DNA of 64,000 nucleotides from Lipingzhangella_A rawalii. Its GTDB lineage: Bacteria > Actinomycetota > Actinomycetes > Streptosporangiales > Streptosporangiaceae. The notes below the pieces were generated by a model that was given only the letters and a program-made list of their open reading frames with translations, made no database searches and was not told where the DNA came from. The number at the start of each line of letters is the position of its first letter. Positions within the stretch are counted from its first letter, which is position 1. Below are positions 17,472 through 25,731 of the stretch, one piece after another. The DNA lies in assembly GCF_031628175.1 (NCBI RefSeq), contig NZ_JAVLVT010000002.1, positions 1 through 64,000 of the forward strand, written 5' to 3'. Position numbers and translations under genes: made by a program.

Positions 17472-18674
17472 ATGCACGCACTCGTCGCCACTGTGGTCCA
17501 CCACCCCGAGGATGCGCGGATCCTGCACCGCCAGATCAGGGCGCTCCTCGACGCGGGGCACACAGTGACCTACATTGCTCCCTTCCGGGAGCTGGGGGTC
17601 ACCCCCTGGCCCACACTCACCACGGTGGACGTGCCCCGCGCCACCGGACGCCGACGACTACGGGCACTACGGGCCGCACGGGCCGCGCTCGCCGCCCACG
17701 CCCCGACCGCCGACATCCTGCTGGTGCACGACCCCGAACTCCTGCTGGTCCTTCCCCGGGCGGAAACGCCCATGGTCTGGGACGTGCACGAGGACACGGC
17801 CGCATCGATCCTGACGAAGCCCTGGGTCCCCAGACCACTGCGGCGTCCGCTGATGCCACTCGCGCGCCAGGTCGAACGTCGAGCGGAGCGGCGGCTCCAT
17901 CTACTCCTCGCCGAGGACGGCTACCGGAACCGCTTCCGTGCTCCGCATCCAGTGATCCCGAACACCACGCACGTTCCCGAACAGCCACCGAAACGCGTCA
18001 GCGACGGCCCCGTAGTCTACCTGGGCGCCCTGTCCATGGCGCGGGGCGCGGCCGAACTGGTGCAGATCGCACACCGGATCCGCCCACACGGGGTACGTAT
18101 GGACGTGATCGGCCCCGCCGACTCCGAGGCGCGCCCCCTGCTGCGGCAGGCGCAACGCGACGGGGTTCTGGACTGGTACGGCTATGTTCCCAACGACCAG
18201 GCGCTGCGTATGGTGCGGGGCGCACTGGCCGGGCTGTGCCTACTCCACGACACCCCCAACTACCGTCGCTCCCTACCGACCAAGGTCGTGGAGTACATGG
18301 CGCAGGGAGTTCCCGTCGTGACCACACCCAACCCGCAGGCCCAAGGTCTGGTCACCGGCCAGACTCAGGGCCACTGCGGGACTGTTGTCCCCTACCGCTC
18401 CCCCGACTCGGCCGCTGCGGCCCTGCTGCGGCTGCGGGGGAACCCCGGGCTGCGGTACGCCTACGGCCGCACCGGGCATCGGATTGCCCGGGAGTACTTC
18501 CACTGGCCCGTGCAGGCCGCACAGTTCGTGGCGAGTCTTGAGGACTGGGCCGGCGTTGCACCCGCGCGGGCGCCGGCGGCCCGGCCGGACCCGGGGCCGG
18601 CCGCCTCCGGCGCGGTCCCGAACCCCGGCTCCGCGGGATCCGGGATCGACCCCTTGCGGGTCCATCCCTCGTGA
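17472..18674 (+). CDS. Glycosyltransferase family 4
   Basis: A 400-residue GT-B enzyme. The N-terminal domain starts MHALVATVVHHPEDARILHRQ and has ADILLVHDPELL and MVWDVHEDTA. The second domain has GPVVYLGALSMARGAAELVQIA and LPTKVVEYMAQGVPVVTTPNPQAQ, with the conserved glutamate. The last 40 residues are a proline/alanine-rich disordered tail. It is similar in layout to transferases that work early in capsule or teichuronic-acid assembly. It is downstream of the dehydrogenase and convergent with the GT2 gene at 18850. Confidence 0.88.
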   Translation: MHALVATVVHHPEDARILHRQIRALLDAGHTVTYIAPFRELGVTPWPTLTTVDVPRATGRRRLRALRAARAALAAHAPTADILLVHDPELLLVLPRAETPMVWDVHEDTAASILTKPWVPRPLRRPLMPLARQVERRAERRLHLLLAEDGYRNRFRAPHPVIPNTTHVPEQPPKRVSDGPVVYLGALSMARGAAELVQIAHRIRPHGVRMDVIGPADSEARPLLRQAQRDGVLDWYGYVPNDQALRMVRGALAGLCLLHDTPNYRRSLPTKVVEYMAQGVPVVTTPNPQAQGLVTGQTQGHCGTVVPYRSPDSAAAALLRLRGNPGLRYAYGRTGHRIAREYFHWPVQAAQFVASLEDWAGVAPARAPAARPDPGPAASGAVPNPGSAGSGIDPLRVHPS

Positions 18675-18745
18675 CCAGGGGCCTGCTTTGCTCGATCGCC
18701 GAACCTGGGGAGCGCTCCCGTCCATCCGCCGGGACCAGGGGCCGG
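18661..18745 (+). repeat. Imperfect 25-bp direct repeat at 60-bp pitch
   Basis: Positions 18661-18685 and 18721-18745 match at 21 of 25 bases, sharing TCCATCC and GACCAGGGGCC. The first copy spans the stop codon of the GT4 gene; the second is intergenic. No coding or known regulatory role is evident. Confidence 0.75.
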
Positions 18746-18849
18746 GGTGGGTCGTTTTCGGGCTGTTCTGGTATCTCGGGGTCAACACTCACACCATGAG
18801 GGCCACAGAAGGCCGATGCGTGGAGAATGCGGGATCCGGGGCGTAGCCG

Positions 18850-19734
18850 TCACACGAGGGGTGGTCGTCCGTTGCGGGTCATGCGCCAGGCCGTGGACCA
18901 GCGGATGGGGCGTCGTGGCCCGCAGTCACTCCGCCATCCCTCGCGAAAGCCCCCGAACCAGGCACGTAGGGCGGAACACGAGCGTTCCCGAATCACGGTC
19001 AGCCCGATCCAGGTCCCCAGGTAGCACACCGCGATGGGCCAGGGCAGATTCCGTCGGGCCAGCCACACCCGGTTCCGGGCGTTGAGGCGGTAAAAGTCGG
19101 CGTGCCGGGTGGGCGACAGCGCGGGGTGGTACATCACCGCCGCCGCGTCGTACTCGATGGTGAAACCGGCGTCGAGGATGCGCCAGGCCAGATCGGTCTC
19201 CTCATGGGCGTAGAAGAACGCCCCCGGAAGTCCACCCGCGGCGTCGAAGGCCGTGCGGCGGATCGCGCACGCTCCCCCCAGGAAGGTGGTGGCGCGGCTG
19301 GACCGGTGGGGGTCGCCGGCCCGCAGCCGCGGCACGTGACGTCGTTGGTCCGGGCCCCCGTCCGGGTCGGCAACCCGGAAGGACAGCACCCCCAGGGCGG
19401 TGTCGTCCCGGAACCGGTCCCGGACGTGTCGCAACACCTCGCGCGAGCGGTACCAACCGTCGTCATCGAGGAACACGACCACGTCGCCGCTGCTCGCCGC
19501 GACCCCACGGTTGCGTCCCTCGGGGATCCCGACATTCTCCGGGAGGTTGACCGTGACCGTTCCCGACGGCACCTCGGGTACCGCCACCCCGTTGCCGACC
19601 ACGACCACTTCGACCGCCGTTCCCCGCTGCTCCCGGACGCTCTGGATCGCGCGCCACAGCTCCTCGGAACGGTCCCCCATCGTCAGGAGCACACAGGAGA
19701 CACGAAGCGTTGGCTGCTCGCTCGGACCGGACAT
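18850..19734 (-). CDS. Glycosyltransferase family 2 (rhamnosyltransferase-like)
   Basis: About 294 residues, GT-A fold: LRVSCVLLTMGDR near the N-terminus, VNLPENVGIPEGRNRGVAAS, the metal-binding VVFLDDDGW, then FLGGACAIRRTAFDAAGGL and FFYAHEETDLAWRILDAGF, typical of rhamnosyltransferase-like family 2 members. ATG 19734 has GGGAGA about 5 nt before it; an upstream ATG at 19824 lacks a ribosome site. A late hydrophobic stretch (IAVCYLGTWIGLTVI) may associate with the membrane. It ends the polyol-phosphate cassette operon, so it may decorate or prime that product. Confidence 0.88.
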   Translation of the reverse strand: MSGPSEQPTLRVSCVLLTMGDRSEELWRAIQSVREQRGTAVEVVVVGNGVAVPEVPSGTVTVNLPENVGIPEGRNRGVAASSGDVVVFLDDDGWYRSREVLRHVRDRFRDDTALGVLSFRVADPDGGPDQRRHVPRLRAGDPHRSSRATTFLGGACAIRRTAFDAAGGLPGAFFYAHEETDLAWRILDAGFTIEYDAAAVMYHPALSPTRHADFYRLNARNRVWLARRNLPWPIAVCYLGTWIGLTVIRERSCSALRAWFGGFREGWRSDCGPRRPIRWSTAWRMTRNGRPPLV

Positions 19735-19836
19735 GCGCTCTCCCAGGTCGGCTGGCCTCGTGACGGAGGGGCGCCGGGACTGCGCGGCGCCGGGGACGGG
19801 TGTGTCGGACGTTGAACCCTGCATGGCGACGTGCCG

Positions 19837-19863
19837 TGTGCTCTCTGTGCTCGCTGTGCTCGT
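19837..19863 (-). repeat. Three 9-bp near-repeats between CDP-alcohol transferase and GT2 genes
   Basis: On the + strand TGTGCTC recurs at 19837, 19846 and 19855, an exact 9-bp period; on the coding strand it reads as GAGCACAG units. It lies in the gap upstream of the GT2 start. Confidence 0.8.
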
Positions 19864-20633
19864 TACTCCAGCCGGCGGGAAACCAGCACGCTCACCAGGT
19901 GCAGCACCGTTTGCAGTGCCGCCACCACGACGCATCCCACCACCAGGACCTGGGTTGCCAGGAGGTCGCCGCGGGCCGCATCGATAACGGCCGCCACCAC
20001 CACGAGCAGGGACAGCTCCACCGCCTGGATGATCCGGTGGAAGCGGGTGGCCGCGGCCAACCGCCGTGCCACGCCCAGGCCGCGGGAGCGGGGACGAGCC
20101 GCCTCCTCGGACACCTGGTCCGGGAGTCCGGCCTTGGCCCGGGCCACCACCACATTGTCGGTTTCCACCTTGATCAATGCGGCGCCGAGTGCTGCCGCCA
20201 TACCGGCTATCACCCAGCCACCGGCCTCCCACGCGCCCTGGGCGCGGATTCCCAGCCCGACCAGCAGGGCGATCTCGGCGAGATAGTGTCCGATGCGGTC
20301 CAGGTAGATCCCGGCGACGCTGGTGCGCCCGGTGTAACGGGCCACTTCACCGTCACTACAGTCCAACAGTAGGTAGAGCTGGACCAGTAGCAGCGCCCCC
20401 ACCGCGGAGAGCACCCCGCCCAGGGTGAGCAGCAGCCCTGCCCCAACCCCGGCGAGGATCATCAGGTAGGTGATCGGATTGGGGGGCACGCCCCACCGGA
20501 CGAAAATGGTGCTCGCGTAGGGCGACAGGTCCCGCATGTAGAGGCGCCCGGCCCAGTGTTCCTCGTTCACCCGCTCTTTCAGGCCCGGGGGTTGGCCCTT
20601 GGCGCGCAGGTCAGCCACGGATGGCCTGGACAT
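19863..20633 (-). CDS. CDP-alcohol phosphatidyltransferase family protein
   Basis: A 256-residue membrane enzyme with about six hydrophobic segments. The family motif appears as DCSDGEVAR, eight residues, then GIYLDRIGH. The first three aspartates and the AR pair are present, but the fourth acidic position, thought to act as base, is histidine here. Such enzymes transfer a phospho-alcohol from a CDP-alcohol to an acceptor hydroxyl. Its start overlaps the end of the dehydrogenase gene by 23 nt, so the two are co-transcribed with the nucleotidyltransferase, which probably makes its CDP-linked donor. Acceptor and product are unknown. Confidence 0.88.
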   Translation of the reverse strand: MSRPSVADLRAKGQPPGLKERVNEEHWAGRLYMRDLSPYASTIFVRWGVPPNPITYLMILAGVGAGLLLTLGGVLSAVGALLLVQLYLLLDCSDGEVARYTGRTSVAGIYLDRIGHYLAEIALLVGLGIRAQGAWEAGGWVIAGMAAALGAALIKVETDNVVVARAKAGLPDQVSEEAARPRSRGLGVARRLAAATRFHRIIQAVELSLLVVVAAVIDAARGDLLATQVLVVGCVVVAALQTVLHLVSVLVSRRLE

Positions 20634-21678
20634 ACCCCTCCACGCTGTGCTGGATCTCTGCGGGGGACAGTGCCAGATGTTCCAGCACCGTGTAGCGGCC
20701 CGGTCTCGTGGCCGGGGCGTGATCGACCGCCCGGGCGAACTGGTCGATGTCCAGCCCGACGTCCTGGGGAACCACCGGTAGCTGGTGGCGGAGCAAACAG
20801 TCCCGGATGGTGGTCATACGCTGCGCGTCGGCGTCCTGGTACCGGTGCCGGAGATAGCTCGCGTACAGGGCGCCGAGCCCCGCGAGTTCGCCGTGGTTAC
20901 TCGTCTGTGGATACAGCTGGTCGATGGCGTGCAGGATCTCGTGGCAGGCCCCGCTGGCGGGGCGGCTGGACCCGGCGACCGACATCGCCATCCCGGACAG
21001 CACGAGGGCTTCGGCCAGGGCGGTGAGGAAATCCACGGAGTCCACGGTGTCGGGGCGGTGCAGGATGGCCTGCGCGGCGACTCGGGCGAAGGTCACCGCC
21101 ATTCCGTCCACCGGTTCGCCCTGCTCGTTCCCGGCCAGTTCCCAGTCGGCGATCGCCGAGAGGTTGCTGACCACATCACCGATTCCGGAGCGCACCAGGC
21201 GCTGTGGCCCGGCCTGCACGTAGTCGACGTCCACGACGACAGCCACCGGCATGGACACTCCGTAGGAGCCCTTGCCGCTCTCGTGTTCCAGCGATGCGGT
21301 GGGCGAGGCGATACCGTCATGCGCCAGGTTGGTGGCGACCGCCACCATCGGGATGCCGGCCATGGAGGCGGCGAACTTGGTGACATCGACGGTCTTGCCG
21401 CCACCAACCCCGGCCACGGCCTCGTAGGCCCCGGCCCGCAGCTGTTTCCCGAGTTCGGTCGCGTCGTCGACGCCTCCGTTGTGCACCTGGAAAACCTCGC
21501 ACCGCGGCAGGTCCAGGTCGGCGACGATCCGTGCCCCCTGTCCGGGCCCCACGGCCACGGCGATCCGGCCTTCGGTCGCGATCCGGCGGTCGCTGAGTAC
21601 CGTCCCCAGCGAGGAGATCGCTCCCCGGCGAACATCAATGGTCAGGGGCGAGGGGAGCATCCGCGCTAGTAGCGGCAT
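20611..21678 (-). CDS. Iron-containing alcohol dehydrogenase family, sn-glycerol-1-phosphate dehydrogenase-like
   Basis: A 355-residue NAD(P)-dependent dehydrogenase. GVGGGKTVDVTKFAA (nucleotide loop) and VATNLAHDGIASPTAS match the EgsA/AraM type of glycerol-1-phosphate dehydrogenase. Likely metal ligands are the Asp in GIGDVVSN, the first His in CHEILHAID and the His in SNHGELAGLG. The family reduces dihydroxyacetone phosphate to sn-glycerol-1-phosphate. ATG 21678 has GGGAGA 5 nt upstream and overlaps the nucleotidyltransferase gene by 13 nt. Substrate assignment is by family; another polyol phosphate is possible. Confidence 0.85.
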   Translation of the reverse strand: MPLLARMLPSPLTIDVRRGAISSLGTVLSDRRIATEGRIAVAVGPGQGARIVADLDLPRCEVFQVHNGGVDDATELGKQLRAGAYEAVAGVGGGKTVDVTKFAASMAGIPMVAVATNLAHDGIASPTASLEHESGKGSYGVSMPVAVVVDVDYVQAGPQRLVRSGIGDVVSNLSAIADWELAGNEQGEPVDGMAVTFARVAAQAILHRPDTVDSVDFLTALAEALVLSGMAMSVAGSSRPASGACHEILHAIDQLYPQTSNHGELAGLGALYASYLRHRYQDADAQRMTTIRDCLLRHQLPVVPQDVGLDIDQFARAVDHAPATRPGRYTVLEHLALSPAEIQHSVEGYVQAIRG

Positions 21679-22397
21679 GCGATCTCCCGAGCCTTGGCAA
21701 GGTCGTCGTGGTCGTCCACCTCGACCCAGTCGACGCTGCCGATCGGTGCGACCGCCACCTTGCCGCCGCGGTTCACGAGTTCCTGGTACCCGTCCTCGTA
21801 GTAGAGCTGAGGGTCACCGCGCCAGGTGGCTTCCAGGGCCTCGGTGAGCCGGTCGGCCACGGTGGGCTCGATAACGGTGGCCCCGATGTACTCGCCGGCG
21901 GCGACAGCAGGGTCCATCAGTTTGGTGATGTGCTCCATGTGGCCGGAGGCGTCCAGCGTCACCTTCATTTCCTCGTCACCGAGCGGCTTCTGGCTGTCCA
22001 CCGCGAGGAGCAGTTCCGGTCCACGCGCGGCCAGTAGTGTCGCACCGACCCCGGCCGGAGTGACCGTGTCACCATTGATGAGGAGGACACCCTCGGTGAA
22101 GTATTCCCGCGCGGTCCACAGGGAGTAGGCGTTGTTCCAGTCCTCGGCATGGTCGTTGTACACGAGGGTGAGCCGCACCCCGTGGCGGCGTTCCAGATCC
22201 GCCTTACGTTCTTCGACCGCCTCGGCGCGGTAGCCGACAACGACCACCACCTCGGTGAGTCCGATCGCGGCGAAGTTCCGCAACGAAATATCCAGGATGG
22301 TGGTGTCTCCATCGACCGGCACCAGCGCCTTGGGCACGGTGTCGGTGTAGGGGCGCAGCCGACGTCCGGCTCCTGCGGCCAGAACCATACCGAGCAT
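21666..22397 (-). CDS. Phosphocholine-cytidylyltransferase-type nucleotidyltransferase
   Basis: A 243-residue NTP_transferase domain. LAAGAGRRLRPYTDTVPKALVPV (6-28) is the signature nucleotide-binding loop with the catalytic Lys. NDHAEDWNNAYSLWTAREYF, LLINGDTVTP and VDWVEVDDHDDLAKARE are characteristic of the choline-phosphate/inositol-phosphate cytidylyltransferase-like subgroup rather than hexose-1-phosphate enzymes. It likely activates a polyol or amino-alcohol phosphate with CTP for the CDP-alcohol transferase two genes downstream. The ribosome site GGAGGAGGG lies about 9 nt before ATG 22397. Confidence 0.88.
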   Translation of the reverse strand: MLGMVLAAGAGRRLRPYTDTVPKALVPVDGDTTILDISLRNFAAIGLTEVVVVVGYRAEAVEERKADLERRHGVRLTLVYNDHAEDWNNAYSLWTAREYFTEGVLLINGDTVTPAGVGATLLAARGPELLLAVDSQKPLGDEEMKVTLDASGHMEHITKLMDPAVAAGEYIGATVIEPTVADRLTEALEATWRGDPQLYYEDGYQELVNRGGKVAVAPIGSVDWVEVDDHDDLAKAREIACRY

Positions 22398-22524
22398 TGC
22401 GGGCGCCCTCCTCCCCAGTGGTCGTAGTTGTCATGGTCACCGCACGCTACCGCGCGGCGTACCGCCAGCGACTCTCGCACACAGCGTCGCCGATGCCGGG
22501 CGATGCCGCCACCCGGGCGGACAG

Positions 22525-23175
22525 CTACCGCTCCGCGGTCTCCGCGGAACCGGGTGTGCGGCGCTGGTGTCCCGCACGACCGTCACCGAGTTCGGTGTCC
22601 AGCCACCGGCTGCCGACCGCCCAAACGTTCAGTACCCACAGATACCCGGCCAGCAGGCCGAAAGCGAACGGCAGCGCGTCCAGCATCCCACCGACAGCGA
22701 GGACCAGCATGCGCCCGTCCCAGCCGAGCATCGCGATACCCAGCCCGTCCGGGCCGCGTGGCTGCGACGGACAACCACGCGCCCAGTCCCGCGCCGCCAA
22801 CGCAGCGACGAGCGCGAACGGGAGCGGCAGGGGGACCCCGGCGCCGAAGCCCAGCGCCAGGACATAAAGATACTCTGTTCCGCGCAGAAGTAGCGGCACA
22901 GCCCAGTCCCAGCGTCCGTCGTGCGCGTGGGCAGCACCGACACCCGCCAGGAGCAGCGCCGCGACCGGCGCCAACAGGCTAACCCCTCCGAGCGGCCCGA
23001 TCCCCACAGCAAGCAGCACGACCGCCACCGTGCTTCCCGTCACCGCGGGAAGCAGCGGAGCGAACGCACCCGCCGCCAGTCGACCCAGGGCGGTACTCAA
23101 CCACCCGTCGTCCCGGAGTTCGCGCAGGCTGAGCCGGTCGGGAGTCTCGGGACCGGCAGCGGACACGATGCTCAT
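22525..23175 (-). CDS. DUF5941-type membrane protein (C-terminal half)
   Basis: A 216-residue protein. After LRELRDDGWLSTALGRLAAG come several hydrophobic segments with HDGRWDWAVPLLLRGTEYLYVLALG in the middle and a polar tail; the text matches what I recall of the actinobacterial DUF5941 domain, which accompanies this CDP-alcohol cassette. Its ATG overlaps the stop of the upstream membrane gene in an ATGA (23172-23175), so translation is coupled. Function unknown. Confidence 0.8.
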   Translation of the reverse strand: MSIVSAAGPETPDRLSLRELRDDGWLSTALGRLAAGAFAPLLPAVTGSTVAVVLLAVGIGPLGGVSLLAPVAALLLAGVGAAHAHDGRWDWAVPLLLRGTEYLYVLALGFGAGVPLPLPFALVAALAARDWARGCPSQPRGPDGLGIAMLGWDGRMLVLAVGGMLDALPFAFGLLAGYLWVLNVWAVGSRWLDTELGDGRAGHQRRTPGSAETAER

Positions 23176-23993
23176 GGCTCACCCCCGGGCCGCTGGGACA
23201 ACGCTGGGGAGACCAGTCCCGCCGTCGGGCGCAGGTGCGTCAGCACACTGATCCCCCCGAGCACGGCCAGTGCGAGGAATGTCACCCGCTCCTCGGGCAG
23301 CAGCAGCGTCCCGCAGATCACGGCGAGACGCTGCTGCTGCCCGAAGGGCCACCCGAAGCGGGCGCCACCTCCTGGGTGCGGATTCGGCGCCTCGTCCGCG
23401 GCGGCCCGGTCGGCGCCACGGCGGCCGAGGCCCCTCCCGGAGGTGCTGCTGGAATCCCCCAGGATTCGGGCAGCCAGGACCGGATCATGCTCTTGCCCGG
23501 CGGAGGCACGACTGGGATCACCCTCGGTGACCGGAGAGCGCACGGCGGCGGGACCCGGCGACCGGTCGGGGGGAGCCGCATGGGATGCGACCAGCACACA
23601 GCGCGCCGCGAGAACCGCGAGAGCCACCGTGGCCCAGACCCACATTCCGGCAACCCCTGCCGCCGTCCCGCCCAGGGCCATGCCCGCGTAGAGCACGCCC
23701 TCCCCGATCCGCATGAGCGTGGGGGCGAAGTCCCGTGGGGGCTGTGGGCCCGCGGGATGTTCGCGGGTAGCCACATTCACCACCAGGACCAGCAGCACCA
23801 GCGCCGCCGCGACGACTCTGCCCAACAGATCGCCCGCCGACAGCCATACGGCGGCCAGGACCAGCAGGGTCACGCCGAGCACGGCCAGTCGGTTGGGGCT
23901 GATCCGACGCCGGGTCACCCACCGGACGATGGGTTCCGCAAGCGAATCTGGGCGCCGGGTGAGACCAGCGTCATTCGAGGCCCTGGCCACCAC
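23172..23993 (-). CDS. Degenerate CDP-alcohol-transferase-like membrane protein (N-terminal half of a DUF5941-type pair)
   Basis: About 273 residues. LAEPIVRWVTRRRISPNRLAVLGVTLLVLAAVW resembles the first helix of CDP-alcohol phosphatidyltransferases, but no DGxxAR motif follows, so catalysis is unlikely. Six or so hydrophobic segments are broken by a polar, serine-rich insert (about residues 150-210). GTG 23993 has GGAGGG 5 nt before it and is preferred to an upstream start at 24023. Coupled by ATGA overlap to the DUF5941 gene. It may form a complex with that protein or with the active transferase; this is inference. Confidence 0.7.
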   Translation of the reverse strand: MVARASNDAGLTRRPDSLAEPIVRWVTRRRISPNRLAVLGVTLLVLAAVWLSAGDLLGRVVAAALVLLVLVVNVATREHPAGPQPPRDFAPTLMRIGEGVLYAGMALGGTAAGVAGMWVWATVALAVLAARCVLVASHAAPPDRSPGPAAVRSPVTEGDPSRASAGQEHDPVLAARILGDSSSTSGRGLGRRGADRAAADEAPNPHPGGGARFGWPFGQQQRLAVICGTLLLPEERVTFLALAVLGGISVLTHLRPTAGLVSPALSQRPGGEP

Positions 23994-24091
23994 GGGTTCC
24001 CTCCAGCGCGGGCCGTACGGCATCCTGCCATTGCTCCGCCGAGGTTACCGAGCGTGCACAGGGCGGGCCGGGACGGCGCGCCGAGGGCCGG

Positions 24092-24901
24092 CTACTCGGA
24101 CCCCTGGTCGCGTTTGCGCTGCTTTTTCGCCTCGATCTCGGCCTGGGTGTCCTCGTTGTAGGCGTTGAGGGCCGTTGCGATGTCGGCGTCCAGGGACAGA
24201 CGCCCGTCCTTGATGTACAGGCCCCGGTTACAGAAGCGCTTGAGGTCGTTCTCGTTGTGGGAGACGAGAACCATGGTGCGGTTGTTCTCCAGCATCCGGT
24301 TGATGGCGTCGTAGCACTTGCGCTTGAAGGCCTTGTCCCCGACGGCGAGGACCTCGTCCACCAGCATGATCGGATGCTCCAGTTGGGAGATCAGCGAGAA
24401 GCCGAGCCGGACCTTCATTCCGCTGGAGTAGTGCCGGACCGGGGTGTCCACGAACTTCTGGTCCAGTTCGGCGAAATCCACGATGTCGGCGAAACGCTCG
24501 TCGATCTCCGACTCCCGCATCCCGTGCAGCGACCCCACCAGGTAGACGTTCTCCCGCCCGGTCAGCTGGTCGTTGAACCCCGCGCGGAGTTCGAGGAGCG
24601 GCGCCACCCGACCGTGTACCTGCACTGTTCCCTCGTCGGGCAACAGAACCCCGGCGATCAGCTTGAGCAGGGTTGATTTTCCGGTGCCGTTTTTACCGAC
24701 GATCCCCACACAGTCGCCCTCGGCGATGTCGAAGGAAACGTCCCGCAGTGGCCAGAAGTCCGCCCCCTCGGCGTTGGGATCTCGGCGACTGCCGTGAATG
24801 AACATCTCGCGCAGGCTGCGCTTGCGGCGCCGGTTCACCGCGAACTTGACACCCAGACCGCGGGCCTCGATGGCCGGGGCCGTGGTGACGAGCTGTGACA
24901 T
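24092..24901 (-). CDS. ABC transporter ATP-binding protein, polysaccharide/teichoic-acid export type (TagH-like)
   Basis: A 269-residue ATPase. Walker A is GIVGKNGTGKST, the signature is YSSGMKVRLGF and Walker B is IMLVDEVLAVGD. The N-terminal LREMFIHGSRRDPNAEG insertion before the nucleotide-binding fold and the VSHNENDLKRFCNRGLYIKDGR end are typical of the TagH/Wzt/RfbE export group. A lysine-rich tail closes it. Its ATG shares one base with the permease stop (TGATG), so the two subunits are translated together. It powers export of a lipid-linked glycopolymer. Confidence 0.93.
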   Translation of the reverse strand: MSQLVTTAPAIEARGLGVKFAVNRRRKRSLREMFIHGSRRDPNAEGADFWPLRDVSFDIAEGDCVGIVGKNGTGKSTLLKLIAGVLLPDEGTVQVHGRVAPLLELRAGFNDQLTGRENVYLVGSLHGMRESEIDERFADIVDFAELDQKFVDTPVRHYSSGMKVRLGFSLISQLEHPIMLVDEVLAVGDKAFKRKCYDAINRMLENNRTMVLVSHNENDLKRFCNRGLYIKDGRLSLDADIATALNAYNEDTQAEIEAKKQRKRDQGSE

Positions 24902-25731
24902 CACAACTCCTTCAGGACGGACGTCTCCAGACGACGGAAGGTCAGGTAGCCGACGAGCAGGATCAACAGGGCCCCGCCGACCGCCGACGACAGCGCGATC
25001 AGGCCGGGCGTGAGCTCCGGGAACTCGGCGAACCACACCGCACGGTGCATCTCGAAGATCCCCAGCAGCGGGTTCAACTGGTACACCACCTTGAACCACT
25101 CGGGCACGTGTGTCTCTTCCAGCACGAGGGCCGCGGGATAGATCACGGCCGAGCCGTAGAACAGCACCCGGTTCAGGATACGTACCACCCGCTCGATGTC
25201 GCGGACCAGCACATTCACCGAGGACAGCAGGAAGGTCATCCCCAGGGTGAATACGAACTGGGTTACCAGCGCCAGGGGCAGCCAGACCAGAATTCCGGTG
25301 AACGTCCACTGCCCCCCGAGGGCAATGACGAAGATCACCAAGACCGGAAGGCTGAACAGGTACTCCACGAACTTGGCCGTGACCGTCGCCAACGGGAAGA
25401 TCTCCCGCGGCACCTTCATGGTGGTGATCAGCTTGGAGTGCGTGATCATGGCCTTGGGAGCCTCGTTGAGCGACTGCCCGAAGGACTGCCACGCCAGGAT
25501 CCCAGAGACCAGGAACAGCACGAAGCCACCAGGGGCCCCGTCCGGCATTCCCCGGTCCGCTTGCAGGATGATCCCGAAGACGAACAGATAGACCCCGGCC
25601 ATGGCCAAGGGCTCCAGCAACGACCAGGCATACCCGAGGACCGACTGCTGGTACTTGACCTTCAGGTCCCGCCGTACCAACAGGCTGACGACCCTACGGT
25701 TCTCCCAGACGGCCAGCATCCGTGACGCCAC
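24901..25731 (-). CDS. ABC transporter permease, polysaccharide/teichoic-acid export type (TagG-like)
   Basis: A 276-residue ABC-2 type permease with six hydrophobic segments. RRDLKVKYQQSVLGYAWSLLEPLAMAGVYLFVFG at the N-terminus is the hallmark coupling-helix region of the TagG/RfbA group; LNPLLGIFEMHRAVWF lies near the C-terminus. GTG 25731 has AAGGAGG about 5 nt before it. With the following ATPase it forms a half-and-half exporter in the cytoplasmic membrane. A second start upstream is unlikely given the ribosome site. Confidence 0.93.
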   Translation of the reverse strand: MASRMLAVWENRRVVSLLVRRDLKVKYQQSVLGYAWSLLEPLAMAGVYLFVFGIILQADRGMPDGAPGGFVLFLVSGILAWQSFGQSLNEAPKAMITHSKLITTMKVPREIFPLATVTAKFVEYLFSLPVLVIFVIALGGQWTFTGILVWLPLALVTQFVFTLGMTFLLSSVNVLVRDIERVVRILNRVLFYGSAVIYPAALVLEETHVPEWFKVVYQLNPLLGIFEMHRAVWFAEFPELTPGLIALSSAVGGALLILLVGYLTFRRLETSVLKEL

